Source of the DNA: Ptiloglossa arizonensis
Taxonomy: Eukaryota > Arthropoda > Insecta > Hymenoptera > Colletidae
Direction: 5' to 3'
Length of the DNA stretch: 64,000 bases
Assembly: GCF_051014685.1 (NCBI RefSeq)
Contig: NW_027478600.1
Coordinates: 372,001-436,000 of the forward strand
Part shown: positions 48,117-61,065 of the stretch, in pieces
How the letters are laid out: every line of letters begins with the position of its first letter
Position numbering within the stretch: the stretch's first letter is position 1
The notes under the pieces: generated by a model
What the model was told of the DNA's origin: nothing
Seen by the model: the letters and a program-made list of their open reading frames with translations, nothing else
The model's database searches: none
Program-made: the position numbers and the translations under genes

Positions 48117-51100
48117 CGAATAACTAGAATGGCCTAGGGGAAAACGGCACATACCGTTGTAATCGGGCGAGTTTCTACTTTCAGATGCAAGAGAAATTTT
48201 GCGGATTGGTCAATCCGTTCGCGAGACATGGCAGTTTGGAGGTAAGAAACGCTTGGTAAACTCAAAATTTTCGCAGTTCTGATGCTCGAAACGAATAACT
48301 AGAACGGCCTAGGGGAAAACTGCACATACCGTTGTAATCGGGCGAGTTTCTACTTTCAGATGCAAGAGAAGTTTTGCGGATTGGTCAATCCGTTCGCGAG
48401 ACATGGCAGTTTGGAGGTAAGAAACGCTTGAGAAACTCAAAATTTTCGCAGTTCTGATGCTCGAAACGAATAACTAGAACGGCCTAGGGGAAAAGTACGC
48501 ATACCGTTGTAATCGGTCCAGTTGCTACTTTCAGATGCAACAGAAATTTTGCGGATTGGTCAATCCGTTCGCGAGATATGGCAGTTTGGACGTAAGAAAC
48601 GCTTTAGCAACTCAAAATTTTCGCAGTTCTGATGCTCGAAACGAATAACTAGAATGGCCTAGGTGAACAGTACACATACCGTTGTAATTGGGCGAGTTTC
48701 TACGTTCAGACGCAACAGAAATTTTGCGGATTGGTCAATCCGTTCGCGAGATGTGGCAGTTTGTAGGTAAGAAACGCTTGAGAAACTCAAAATTATCGCA
48801 GTTCTGATGCTCGAAACGAATAACTAGAACGGCCTAGGGGAAAAGTACGCATACCGTTGTAATCGGGCGAGTTTCTAGTTTCAGATGCAACAGTAATTTT
48901 GCGGATTGGTCAATCCCTTCGCGAGATGTGGCTGTTTGGAGGTAAGAAACGCTTGAGAAACTCAAAATTTTCGCAGTTCTGATGCTCGAATCGAATAACT
49001 AGAACGGCCTAGGGGAAAAGTACGCATACCGTTGTAACCGGGCCAGTTTCTATTTTCAGATGCAACAGAAATTTTGCGGGTTGGTCAATCCGTTCGCGAG
49101 CTATGGCAGTTTGGAGATAAGAAACGCTTGAGAAACTCAAAATTTTCGCAGTTCTGATACTCGAAACGAATGTCCAGAACGGCCTAGGGGAAAAGTACGC
49201 ATACCGTTGTAATCGGTCCAGTTGCTACTTTCAGATGCAACAGAAATTTTGCGTATTGGTCAATCCGATCGCGAGATATGGCAGTTCGGAGGAAAGAAAC
49301 GGCTGAGAAACTCGAAATTTTCAAACTTCTGATGCTCGAAACGAATAACTAGAACGGCCTAGGGGAAAAGTACTCATACCGTTGTAATCGGGCGAGTATC
49401 TACTTTCAGATGCAACAGAAATTTTGCGGAATGGTGTATCCGTTCGCGAGATATGGCAGTTTGGATGTAAGAAACGCTTGAGCAACTCAAAATTTTCGCA
49501 GTTCTGATGCTCGAAACGAATAACCAGAACGGCCTAGGGGAAAAGTTCGCATATCGTTGTAATCGGGCGAGTTTCTACTTTCAGATGCAACAGAAATTTT
49601 GCGGATTGGTCAATCCGTTCGCCAGACATGGCAGTTTGGGGGTAAGAAACAGTTGAGAAACTCAGAATTTTGGCAGCTCTGATGCTCGAAACGAATAACT
49701 AGAATGGCCTAGGGGAAAAGTACACATACCGTTGTAATTGGGCGAGTTTCTACGTTCAGACGCAACAGAAATTTTGCGGATTGGTCAATCCATTCGCGAG
49801 ATGTGGCAGTTTGGAAGTAAGAAACGCTTGAGAAACTCAAAATTTCCGCAGCTCTGATGCTCGAAACGAATAACTAGAATGGCCTAGGGGAAAAGTACAC
49901 ATACCGTTGTAATAGGGCGAGTTTCTACTTTCAGATGCAACAGTAATTTTGCGGATTGGTCACTCCCTTCGCGAGATGTGGCAGTTTGGACGTAAGAAAC
50001 GCTTGAGAAACTCAAAATTTTCGTAGTTCTGATGCTCGAAACGAATAACTAGAACGGCCTAGGGGTAAAGTACGCATACCGTTGTAATCGGGCCAGTTTC
50101 TACTTTCAGATGCAACAGAAATTTTGCGGGTTGGTCAATCCGTTCGCGAGGTATGGCAGTTTGGAGATAAGAAACGCTTGAGAAACTCAAAATTTTCACA
50201 TTTCTGATGCTCGAAACGAATAACTAGAACGGCCTAGGGGAAAAGTACTCATACCGTTGTAATCGGGCGAGTTTCTACTTTCAGATGCAACAGAAATTTT
50301 GCGGATTGGTCTATCCGTTCGCGAGATATGGCAGTTTGGAGGTAAGAAACGCTTGAGAAACTCAAAATTTTCGCAGTGCTGATGCTCGAAACGAATAACT
50401 AGAACGGCTTAGGGGAAAAGTACGCATACAGTTGTAATCGGGCGAGTTTCTACTTTCAGATGCAACAGAAATTTTGCGGATTGGTCAATCCGTTCGCGCG
50501 ATATGGCAGTTTGGAGGTGAGAAACGCTTGAGAAACTCAAAATTTTCGCAGTTCTGATGCTCGACAAGCATAACTAGAACGGCCTAGGGGAAAAGTACGC
50601 ATACCGTTGCAATTGGGCGTGTGTCTACTTTCAGATGCAACAGAAGTTTTGCGGATTGGTCTATCCGTTCGAGAGATATGGCAGTTTGGAGGTAAGAAAC
50701 GCTTGAGAAACTCAAAATTTTCACAGTTCTGATGCTCGAAACGAATAACTAGAACGGCCTAGGGGAAAAGTACTCATACCGTTGTAATCGGGCGTGTTTC
50801 AACTTTCAGATGCAACACAAATTTTGCGGATTGGTCAATCCGTTCGCGAGATATGGCAGTTTGGACGTAAGAAACGCTTTAGCAACTCAAAATTTTCGCA
50901 GTTCTGATGCTCGAAACGAATAACCAGAACGGCCTACGGGAAAAGTTCGCATAGCGTTGTAATCGGGCGGGATTCTACTTTCAGATGCAACAGAAGTTTT
51001 GCGGATTGGTCAATCCGTTCGCGAGATATGGCAGTTTGGAGGTAAGAAACGCTTGAGAAACTCAAAATTTTCACAGTTCTGATGCTCGAAACGAATAACT

Positions 51101-51616
51101 AGAACGGCCTAGGGGAAAAGTACTCATACCGTTGTAATCGGGCGTGTTTCAACTTTCAGATGCAACACAAATTTTGCGGATTGGTCAATCCGTTCGCGAG
51201 ATGTGGCAGTTTGTAGGTAAGAAACGCTTGAGAAACTCAAAATTATCGCAGTTCTGATGCTCGAAACGAATAACTAGAACGGCCTAGGGGAAAAGTACGC
51301 ATACCGTTGTAATCGGGCGAGTTTCTAGTTTCAGATGCAACAGTAATTTTGCGGATTGGTCAATCCCTTCGCGAGATGTGGCAGTTTGGAGGTAAGAAAC
51401 GCTTGAGAAACTAAAAATTTTCGCAGTTCTGATGCTCGAATCGAATAACTAGAACGGCCTAGGGGAAAAGTACGCATACCGTTGTAACCGGGCCAGTTTC
51501 TACTTTCAGATGCAACAGAAATTTTGCGGGTTGGTCAATCCGTTCGCGAGCTATGGCAGTTTGGAGATAAGAAACGCTTGAGAAACTCAAAATTTTCGCA
51601 GTTCTGATACTCGAAA
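48117..51616 (+). repeat. Mosaic zone with partial 15-mer and linker blocks
   Basis: 48117-49516 continues as a partial copy of the 15-mer (CTAGGTGAACAG at about 48654, offset 10150 from 38504) with a few changes, such as GTCCAG near 49152 and GGTCCAG for GGTACAG. 49692-50041 resembles 32892-33241. 50042-50741 repeats 34117-34816. R-type monomers (GTGTTTCAAC with GCAACACAAA) occur at 50742 and 51092. No gene was seen. Confidence 0.8.
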
Positions 51617-52491
51617 CGAATGACCAGAACGGCCTAGGGGAAAAGTACTCATACCGTTGTAATCGGGCGAGTTTCTACTTTCAGATGCAACAGAAATTTT
51701 GCGAATTGGTCAATCCGTTCGCGAGATATGGCAGTTTGGACGTAACAAACGCTTGAGAAACTCAAAATTTTCGCAGTTCTGATGCTCGAAACGAATAACT
51801 AGAACGGCCTAGGGGAAAGGTTGGCATACCGTTGTAATCGAACGAGTTTCTACTTTCAGATGCAACAGAAATTTTGTGGATTGGTCAATCTGTTCGCGAG
51901 ATATGGCAGTTTGGACGTCAGAAACGCTTGAGAAACTAAAAATTTTCGCAGTTCTGAAGCTCGAAACGAATAACTAGAACGGCCTAGGGGAAAAGTACGC
52001 ATACTATTGTAATCGGGCGAGTTTCTACTTTCAGATGCAACAGAAATTTTACGGATTGGTCAATCCGTTCGCGAGATATGGCAGTTTGGAGGTAAGAAAC
52101 GCTTGAGAAGCTCAAAATTTTCGCAGTTCTGATGCTCCAAACGAATAACCAGAACGGCCTAGGGGAAAAGTACGCATACCGTTGTAATCGGGCGAGTTTC
52201 TAGTTTCAGATGCAACAGAAATTTTGCGGAATGGTGTATCCGTTCGCGAGATATGGCAGTTTGGAGGTAAGAAACGCTTGACCAACTCAAAATTTTCACA
52301 GTTCTGATGCTCGAAACGAATAACTAGAACGGCCTAGGGGAAAAGTACTCATACCGTTGCAATCGGGCGTGTTTCAACTTTCAGATGCAACAGAAATTTT
52401 GCGGATTGGTCAATCCGTTCGCGAGATATGGCAGTTTGGAGGTAAGAAACGCTTGAGAAACTCAAAATTTTCGCAGTTCTGATGCTCCAAA
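51617..52491 (+). repeat. 5-monomer HOR, copy 1
   Basis: Monomers starting at 51617 (GGACGTAACAAACG), 51792 (AAAGGTTGGC), 51967 (TGAAGCTCG precedes it), 52142 (CTCCAAACG precedes it, TAGTTTCAG) and 52317 (GCAATCGGGCGTGTTTCAAC). All recur at an offset of 875. Differences include TACTATTG against TACTGTTG and CGAACGAG against CGAGCGAG. Confidence 0.87.
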
Positions 52492-53366
52492 CGAATAACC
52501 AGAACGGCCTAGGGGAAAAGTAATCATACCATTGTAATCGGACGAGTTTCTACTTTCAGATGCAACAGAAATTTTACGGATTGGTCAATCCGTTCGCGAG
52601 ATATGGCAGTTTGGACGTAACAAACGCTTGAGAAACTCAAAATTTTCGCAGTTCTGATGCTCGAAACGAATAACTAGAACGGCCTAGGGGAAAGGTTGGC
52701 ATACCGTTGTAATCGAGCGAGTTTCTACTTTCAGATGCAACAGAAATTTTGTGGATTGGTCAATCTGTTCGCGAGATATGGCAGTTTGGACGTCAGAAAC
52801 GCTTGAGAAACTAAAAATTTTCGCAGTTCTGAAGCTCGAAACGAATAACTAGAACGGCCTAGGGGAAAAGTACGCATACTGTTGTAATCGGGCGAGTTTC
52901 TACTTTCAGATGCAACAGAAATTTTGCGGATTGGTCAATCCGTTCGCGAGATATGGCAGTTTGGAGGTAAGAAACGCTTGAGAAACTCAAAATTTTCGCA
53001 GTTCTGATGCTCCAAACGAATAACCAGAACGGCCTAGGGGAAAAGTACGCATACCGTTGTAATCGGGCGAGTTTCTAGTTTCAGATGCAACAGAAATTTT
53101 GCGGAATGGTGTATCCGTTCGCGAGATATGGCAGTTTGGAGGTAAGAAACGCTTGAGCAACTCAAAATTTTCACAGTTCTGATGCTCGAAACGAATAACT
53201 AGAACGGCCTAGGGGAAAAGTACTCATACCGTTGCAATCGGGCGTGTTTCAACTTTCAGATGCAACAGAAATTTTGCGGATTGGTCAATCCGTTCGCGAG
53301 ATATAGCAGTTTGGACGTAAGAAATGCTCGAGAAACTCAAAATTTTCGCAGTTCTGATGCTCGAAA
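52492..53366 (+). repeat. 5-monomer HOR, copy 2
   Basis: Tandem partner of 51617-52491. The pair of monomers at 53017-53366 reappears at 55467-55816, showing exchange with the following zone. Confidence 0.87.
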
Positions 53367-56300
53367 CGAATAACCAGAACGGCCTAGGGGAAAAGTTCGA
53401 ATACCGTTGTAATCGGGCGAGTTTCTACTTTCAGATGTAACAGAAATTTTGCGGATTGGTCAATGCGTTCGCGAGATATGGCAGTTTGGAGGTAAGAAAC
53501 GCTTGAGAAACTCAAAATTTTCGCAGCTCTGATGCTCGAAACGAATAACTAGAATGGCCTAGGGGAAAAGTACACATACCGTTGCAATTGGGCGAGTTTC
53601 TACTTTCAGATGCAACAGAAATTTTGCGGATTGGTCTATCCGTTCGAGAGATATGGCAGTTAGGAGGTAAGAAACGCTTGAGCATCTCAAAATTTTCGCA
53701 GTTCTGATGCTCGAAACGAATAACTAGAACGACCTATGGGAAAAGTACGGATACCATTGTAATCGGGCGAGTTTCTACTTTCAGATGCAACAGAAATTTT
53801 ACGGATTGGTCAATCCGTTCGCGAGATATGGCAGTTTGGAGGTAAGAAACGCATGAGAAACTCAAAATTTTCGCAGTACTGATACTCGAAACGAATGACC
53901 AGAACGGCCTAGGGGAAAAGTTCGAATACCGTTGTAATCGGGTGAGTTTCTACTTTCAGATGTAACAGAAATTTTGCGGATTGGTCAATCCGTTCGCGAG
54001 ATATGGCAGTTTGGAGGTAAGAAACGCTTGAGAAACTCAAAATTTTCGCAGTTCTGATGCTCGAAACGAATAACTAGAACGGCCTAGGGGAAAGGTTCGC
54101 ATACCGTTGTAATCGGGCGAGTTTCAACTTTCAGATGCAACAGAGATTTTGCGGATTGGTCAATCCGTTCGCGAGATATGGCAGTTTGGACGTAAAAAAC
54201 GCTCGAGAAACTCAAAATTTTCGCAGTTCTGATGCTCGAAACGAATAACCAGAACGGCCTAGGGGAAAAGTTCGAATACCGTTGTAATCGGGCGAGTTTC
54301 TACTTTCAGATGTAACAGAAATTTTGCGGATTGGTCAATCCGTTCGCGAGATATGGCAGTTTGGACGTAAGAAACGCTTGAGAAACTCAAAATTTTCGCA
54401 GCTCTGATGCTCAAAACGAATAACTAGAATGGCCTAGGGGAAAAGTACACATACCGTTGCAATTGGGCGAGTTTCTACTTTCAGATGCAACAGACATTTT
54501 GCGGATTGGTCAATCCGTTCGCGAAATATGGCAGTTTGGAGGTAAGAAACGCCTGAGAAACTCAAAATTTTCGCAGTTCTGATGCTCCAAACGAATAACC
54601 AGAACGGCCTAGGGGAAAAGTTCGAATATCGTTGTAATCGGGCGAGTTTCTACTTTCAGATGTAACAGAAATTTTGCGGATTGGTCAATCCGTTCGCGAG
54701 ATATGGCAGTTTGGAGGTAAGAAACGCTTGAGCAACTCAAAATTTTCGCAGTTCTGATGCTCGAAACGAATAACTAGAACGACCTATGGGAAAAGTACGG
54801 ATACCATTGTAATCGGGCGAGTTTCTACTTTCAGATGCAACAGAAATTTTACGGATTGGTCAATCCGTTCGCGAGATATGGCAGTTTGGAGGTAAGAAAC
54901 GCTTGAGAAACTCAAAATTTTCGCAGTTCTGATGCTCGAAACGAATAACTAGAACGGCCTAGGGCAAAGGTTCGCATACCGTTGTAATCGGGCGAGTTTC
55001 AACTTTCAGATGCAACAGAAATTTTGCGGATTGGTCAATCCGTTCGCGAGATATGGCAGTTTGGACGTAAAAAACGCTCGAGAAACTCAAAATTTTCGCA
55101 GTTCTGATGCTCGAAACGAATAACCAGAACGGCCTAGGGGAAAAGTTCGAATACCGTTGTAATCGGGCGAGTTTCTACTTTCAGATGTAACAGAAATTTT
55201 GCGGATTCGTCAATCCGTTTGCGAGATATGGCAGTTTGGAGGTAAGAAACGCTTGAGAAACTCAAAATTTTCGCAGCTCTGATGCTCGAAACGAATAACT
55301 AGAATGGCCTAGGGGAAAAGTACACATACCGTTGCAATTGGGCGAGTTTCTACTTTCAGATGCAACAGACATTTTGCGGATTGGTCAATCCGTTCGCGAA
55401 ATATGGCAGTTTGGAGGTAAGAAACGCTTGAGAAACTCAAAATTTTCGCAGTTCTGATGCTCCAAACGAATAACCAGAACGGCCTAGGGGAAAAGTACGC
55501 ATACCGTTGTAATCGGGCGAGTTTCTAGTTTCAGATGCAACAGAAATTTTGCGGAATGGTGTATCCGTTCGCGAGATATGGCAGTTTGGAGGTAAGAAAC
55601 GCTTGAGCAACTCAAAATTTTCACAGTTCTGATGCTCGAAACGAATAACTAGAACGGCCTAGGGGAAAAGTACTCATACCGTTGCAATCGGGCGTGTTTC
55701 AACTTACAGATGCAACAGAAATTTTGCGGATTGGTCAATCCGTTCGCGAGATATGGCAGTTTGGACGTAAGAAACGCTCGAGAAACTCAAAATTTTCGCA
55801 GTTCTGATGCTCGAAACGAATAACCAGAACGGCCTAGGGGAAAAGTTCGAATACCGTTGTAATCGGGCGAGTTTCTACTTTCAGATGTAACAGAAATTTT
55901 GCGGATTGGTCAATCCGTTCGCGAGATATGGCAGTTTGGATGTAAGAAACGCTTGAGAAACTCAAAATTTTCGCAGCTCTGATGCTCGAAACGAATAACT
56001 AGAATGGCCTAGGGGAAAAGTACACATACCGTTGCAATTGGGCGAGTTTCTACTTTCAGATGCAACAGAAATTTTGCGGATTGGTCTATCCGTTCGAGAG
56101 ATATGGCAGTTTGGACGTAAGAAACGCTTGAGCAACTCAAAATTTTCGCAGTTCTGATGCTCGAAACGAATAACCAGAGCGGCCTAGGGGAAAAGTACGC
56201 ATACCGTTGTAATCGGGCGAGTTTCTACTTTCAGATGCAACAGAAATTTTGCGGATTGGTCAATCCGTTCGCGAGATATGGCAGTTTGGACGTAACAAAC

Positions 56301-57016
56301 GCTTGAGAAACTCAAAATCTTCGCAGTTCTGATGCTCGAAACGAATAACTAGAACGGCCTAGGGGAAAGGTTCGCATACCGTTGTAATCGGGCGAGTTTC
56401 TACTTTCAGATGCAACAGAAATTTTGCGGATTGGTCAATCCGTTCGCGAGATATGGCAGTTTGGACGTAAAAAACTCTCGAGAAACTCAAAATTTTCGCA
56501 GTTCTGATGCTCGAAAAGAATAACCAGAACGGCCTAGGGGAAAATTTCGAATACCGTTGTAATCGGGCGAGTTTCTACTTTCAGATGCAAAAGAAATTTT
56601 GCGGATTGGTCAGTCCGTTCGCGAGATATGGCAGTTTGGACGTAAGAAACGCTTGAGAAACTCAAAATTTTCGCAGTTCTGATGCTCGAAACCAATAACT
56701 AGAACGGCATAGGGGAAAGGTTCGCATACCGTTGTAATCGGGCGAGTTTCTACTTTCAGATGCAACAGAAATTTTGCGGATTGGTCAATCCGTTCGCGAG
56801 ATATGGCAGTTTGGACGTAAGAAACGCTTGAGAAACTCAAAATTTTCGCAGTTCTGATGCTCGAAACGAATAACTAGAACGGCCTAGGGGAAAGGTTCGG
56901 ATACCGTTGTAAACGGGCGAGTTTCTACTTTCAGATGCAACAGAAATTTTGTGGATTGGTCAATCCGTTCGCGAGATATGGCAGTTTGGAGGTAAGAAAC
57001 GCTTGAGAAACTCAAA
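53367..57016 (+). repeat. TTCGAATACC subfamily zone
   Basis: Dominated by monomers with TTCGAATACC and, in many, GATGTAACAG (53367, 53892, 54242, 54592, 55117, 55817), interleaved with AATGGCC / CAATTGGGC monomers (53542, 54417, 55292, 55992) and CTATGGG / ACGGATACC monomers (53717, 54767). The trio at 54067-54591 repeats at 54942-55466 (offset 875), with AAAAAACGCTCG near 54195 and 55070. Nothing other than satellite was seen. Confidence 0.83.
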
Positions 57017-60000
57017 ATTTTCGAAGTTCTGATGCTCGAAATGAATAACTAGAACGGCCTAGGGGAAAAGTACGCATACCGTTGTAATCGGGCGAGTTTC
57101 TACTTTCAGGTGCAACAGAAATTTTGCGGATTCATCAATCCGTTCGCAAGATATGGTAGTTTGGATGTAAGAAACGCTTGAGAAACTCAAAATTTTCGCA
57201 GTTCTGATGCTCGCAACGAATAACTAGAACGGCCTAGGGGAAAAGTACGCATACCGTTGTAATCGGGCGAGTTTCTACTTTCAGATGCGACAGAAATTTT
57301 GCAGATTGGTCAATCCGTTCGCGAGATATGGCAGTTTGGAGGTAAGAAACGCTTGAGAAACTCAAAATTTTCGCAGTTCTGATGCTCGATAAGCATCACT
57401 AGAACGGCCTAGGGGAAAAGTACTCATACTGATGTAATCGGGCTAGTTTCTACTTTCAGATGCAACAGAAATTTTGCGGATTGGTCAATCCGTTCGCGAG
57501 ATATGGCAGTCTGGAGGTAAGAAACGCATGAGAAACTCAAAATTTTCGAAGTTCTGATGCTCGAAATGAATAACTAGAACGGCCTAGGGGAAAAGTGCGC
57601 ATACCGTTGTAATCGGGCTAGTTTCTACTTTCAGATGCAACAGAAATTTTACGGATTGGTGAATCCGTTCGCGAGATATGGCAGTTTGGAGGTAAGAAAC
57701 GCTTGAGAAACTCAAAATTTTCGCAGCTCTGATGCTCGAAACAAATAACTAGAATGGCGTAGGGGAAAAGTACTCATACCGTTGTAATCGGGCGAGTATC
57801 TACTTTCAGCTTCAACAGAAATTTCGCGGATTGATCTATCCCTTCGCGAGATATGGCAGTTTGGAGGTAAGAAACGCTTGAGAAATTCAAAATTTTCGCA
57901 GTTCTGATGCCCGAAACGAATAACTAGAACGGCCTAGGGGAAAAGTACTCATACCGTTGTAATCGGGCGAGTATCTACTTTCAGATTCAGCAGAAATTTC
58001 GCGGATTGGTCTATCCGTTCGCGAGATATGACAGTTTGGAGGTAAGAAACGCTTGAGAAACTCAAAATTTTCGTAGTTCTGATGCTCGAAACGAATAACT
58101 AGAACGGCCTAGGGGAAAAGTACGCATACCGTTGTAATCGGGCGAGTTTCTACTTTCAGATGCAACAGAAATTTTGCGGATTGGTCAATCCGTTCGCGAG
58201 ATATGGCAGTTGAGGGGTAAGAAACGCTTGAGTAACTCAAAATTTTCGCAGTTCTGATGCTCGAAACGGATAACTAGAACGGCCTAGGGGAAAAGTGCGC
58301 ATACCGTTGTAATCGGGCGAGTTTCTACTTTCAGATGCAACAGAAATTTTGCGGATTGGTGAATCCGTTCGCGAGATATGGCAGTTTGGAGGTAAGAAAA
58401 GCTTGAGAAACTCAAAATTTTCGCAGCTCTGATGCTCGAAACGAATAACTAGAATGGCCTAGGGGAAAAGTACACTTACCGTTGTAATTGGGCGAGTTTC
58501 TACGTTCAGATGCAGCAGAAATTTTGCGGATTAGTCAATCCGTTCGCGAGATGTGGCAGTTTGTAGGTAAGAAACGCTTGAGAAACTCAAAATTATCGCA
58601 GTTCTGATGCTCGAAACGAATAACTAGAACGGCCTAGGGGAAAAGTACTCATACCGTTGTAATCGGGCGAGTATCTACTTTCAGATTCAACAGAAGTTTC
58701 GCGGATTGGTCAATCCGTTCGCGAGATATGGCAGTCTGGAGGTAAGAAACGCAAGAGAAACTCAAAATTTTCGAAGTTCTGATGCTCGAAATGAATAACT
58801 AGAACGGCCTAGTGGAAAAGTACGCATACCGTTGTAATCGGGCGACTTTCTACTTTCAGATGCAACAGAAATTTTGCGGATTGGTCAATACGTTCGCGAG
58901 ATATGGCAGTTGGGGGGTAAGAAACTCTTGAGTAACTCAAAATTTTTGCAGTTCTGATGCTCGAAACGAATAACTAGAACGGCCTAGGGGAAAAGTGCGC
59001 ATACCGTTGTAATCGGGCGAGTTTCTACTTTCAGATGCAACAGAAATTTTGCGGATTGGTGAATCCGTTCGCGAGATGTGGCAGTTTGGAGGTAAGAAAC
59101 GCTTGAGCAACTCAAAATTTTCGCATTTCTGATGCTCGAAACGAATAACCAGAAGGGCCTACGGGAAAACTACGAATACCGTTGTAATCGGGCGAGTTTC
59201 TACTTTCAGATGCAACAGAAATTTTGCGGATTGGTCAATCCGTTCGCGAGATGTGGCAGTTTGGAGGTAAGAAACGCTTGAGAAACTCAAAATTATCGCA
59301 GTTCTGATGCTCGAAATGAATAACTAGAACGGACTAGGGGAAAAGTACGCATACCGTTGTAATCGGGCGAGTTTCTACTTTCAGATGCAACAGAAATTTT
59401 GCGGATTGGTCAATCCGTTCGCGAGATATGGCGGTTTGGAGGTAAGAGACGCTTGAGAAACTCAAAATTTTCGAAGTTCTGATGCTCGAAATGACTAACT
59501 AGAACGGCTTAGGGGAAAAGTACGCATACCGTGGTAATCGGGCGAGTTTCTACTTTCAGATGCAACAGAAATTTTGCGGATTGGTCAATCCGTTCGCGAG
59601 ATATGGCAGTTTGGAGGTAAGAAACGCTTGAGAAACTCAAAATTTTCGCAGCTCTGATGCTCGAAACGAATAACTAGAATGGCCTAGGGGAAAAGTACAC
59701 ATACCGTTGTAATTGGGCGAGTTTCCACGTTCAGATGCAACAGAAATTTTGCGGATTGGTCAATCCGTTCGCGAGATGTGGCAGTTTGTAAGTAAGAAAC
59801 GCTTGAGAAACTCAAAATTATCGCAGTTCTGATGCTCGAAACGAATAACTAGAACGGCCTAGGGGAAAAGTACTCATACCGTTGTAATCGGGCGAGTATC
59901 TACTTTCAGATTCAACAGAAATTTCGCGGATTGGTCTATCCCTTCGCGAGATATGGCAGTTTGGAGGTAAGAAACGCTTGAGAAACTCAAAATTTTCGCA

Positions 60001-61065
60001 GTTCTGATGCCCGAAACGAATAACTAGAACGGCCTAGGGGAAAAGTACGCATACCGTTATAATCGGGCGAGTATCTGCTTTCAGATTCAACAGAAATTTC
60101 GCGGATTGGTCTATCCGTTCGCGAGATATGACAGTTTGGATGTAAGGAACGCTTGAGAAATCAAAATTTTCGCAGTTCTGATGCTCGAAACGAATAACTA
60201 GAATGGCCTAGGGGAAAAGCACACATACCGTTGCAATTGGGCGAGTTTCTACTTTCAGATGCAACAGAAATTTTGCGGATTGGGCTATCCATTCGCGAGA
60301 TATGGCAGTTTGGAGGTAAGAAACGCTTGAGACACTCAAAATTTTCGCAGTTCTGATGCTCGAGACGAATAACTAGAATGGCCTAGGGGAAGACTGCACA
60401 TACCGTTGTAATCGGGCGAGTTTCTACTTTCAGGTGCAAGAGAAATTTTGCGGATTGGTCAATCCGTTCGCGAGACATGGCAGTTTGGAGGTAAGAAACG
60501 CTTGAGATACTCAAAATTTTCGCAGTTCTGATGCTCGAAACGAATAACTAGAACGGCCTAGGGGAAAAGTACGCATACCGTTGTAGTCGGGCGGGTTTCT
60601 ACTTTCAGATGCAACAGAAGTATTGCGGATTGGTCAATCCGTTCGCGAGATATGGCAGTTTGGAGGTAAGAAAGGCTTGAGAAGCTCAAAATTTTCGCAG
60701 TTCTGATGCTCGATAAGCATCACTAGAACGGTCTAGGGGAAAAGTACTCATACTGATGTAATCGGGCTAGTTTCTACTTTCAGATGCAACAGAAATTTTG
60801 CGGATAGGTCAATTCGTTCGCGAGATATGGCAGTCTGGAGGTAAGAAACGAATGAGAAACTCAAAATTTTCGAAGTTCTGATGCTCGAAATGAATAACTC
60901 GAACGGCCTAGGGGAAAATTACGCATACCGTTGTAATCGGGCGAGTTTCTACTTTCAGATGCAACAGAAATTTTACGGATTGGTGAACCCGTTCGCGAGA
61001 TATGGCAGTTTGGAGTTAAGAAACGCTTGAGAAACTCAAAATTTTCGCAGCTCTGATGCTCGAAA
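57017..61065 (+). repeat. Right-hand subfamily zone, divergent monomers
   Basis: Monomers with CGAAGTTCTG, CGATAAGCATCAC (about 57388 and 60713), GTTGAGGGG or GTTGGGGGG, TTGTAGG and S-like GATTCAAC / TTTCGCGG. The monomer at 60017 lost one base (GAGAAATCAAAA, about 60159), making it 174 bp. HOR order is weak and the monomers look more individually diverged than those at 34-48 kb. Confidence 0.78.
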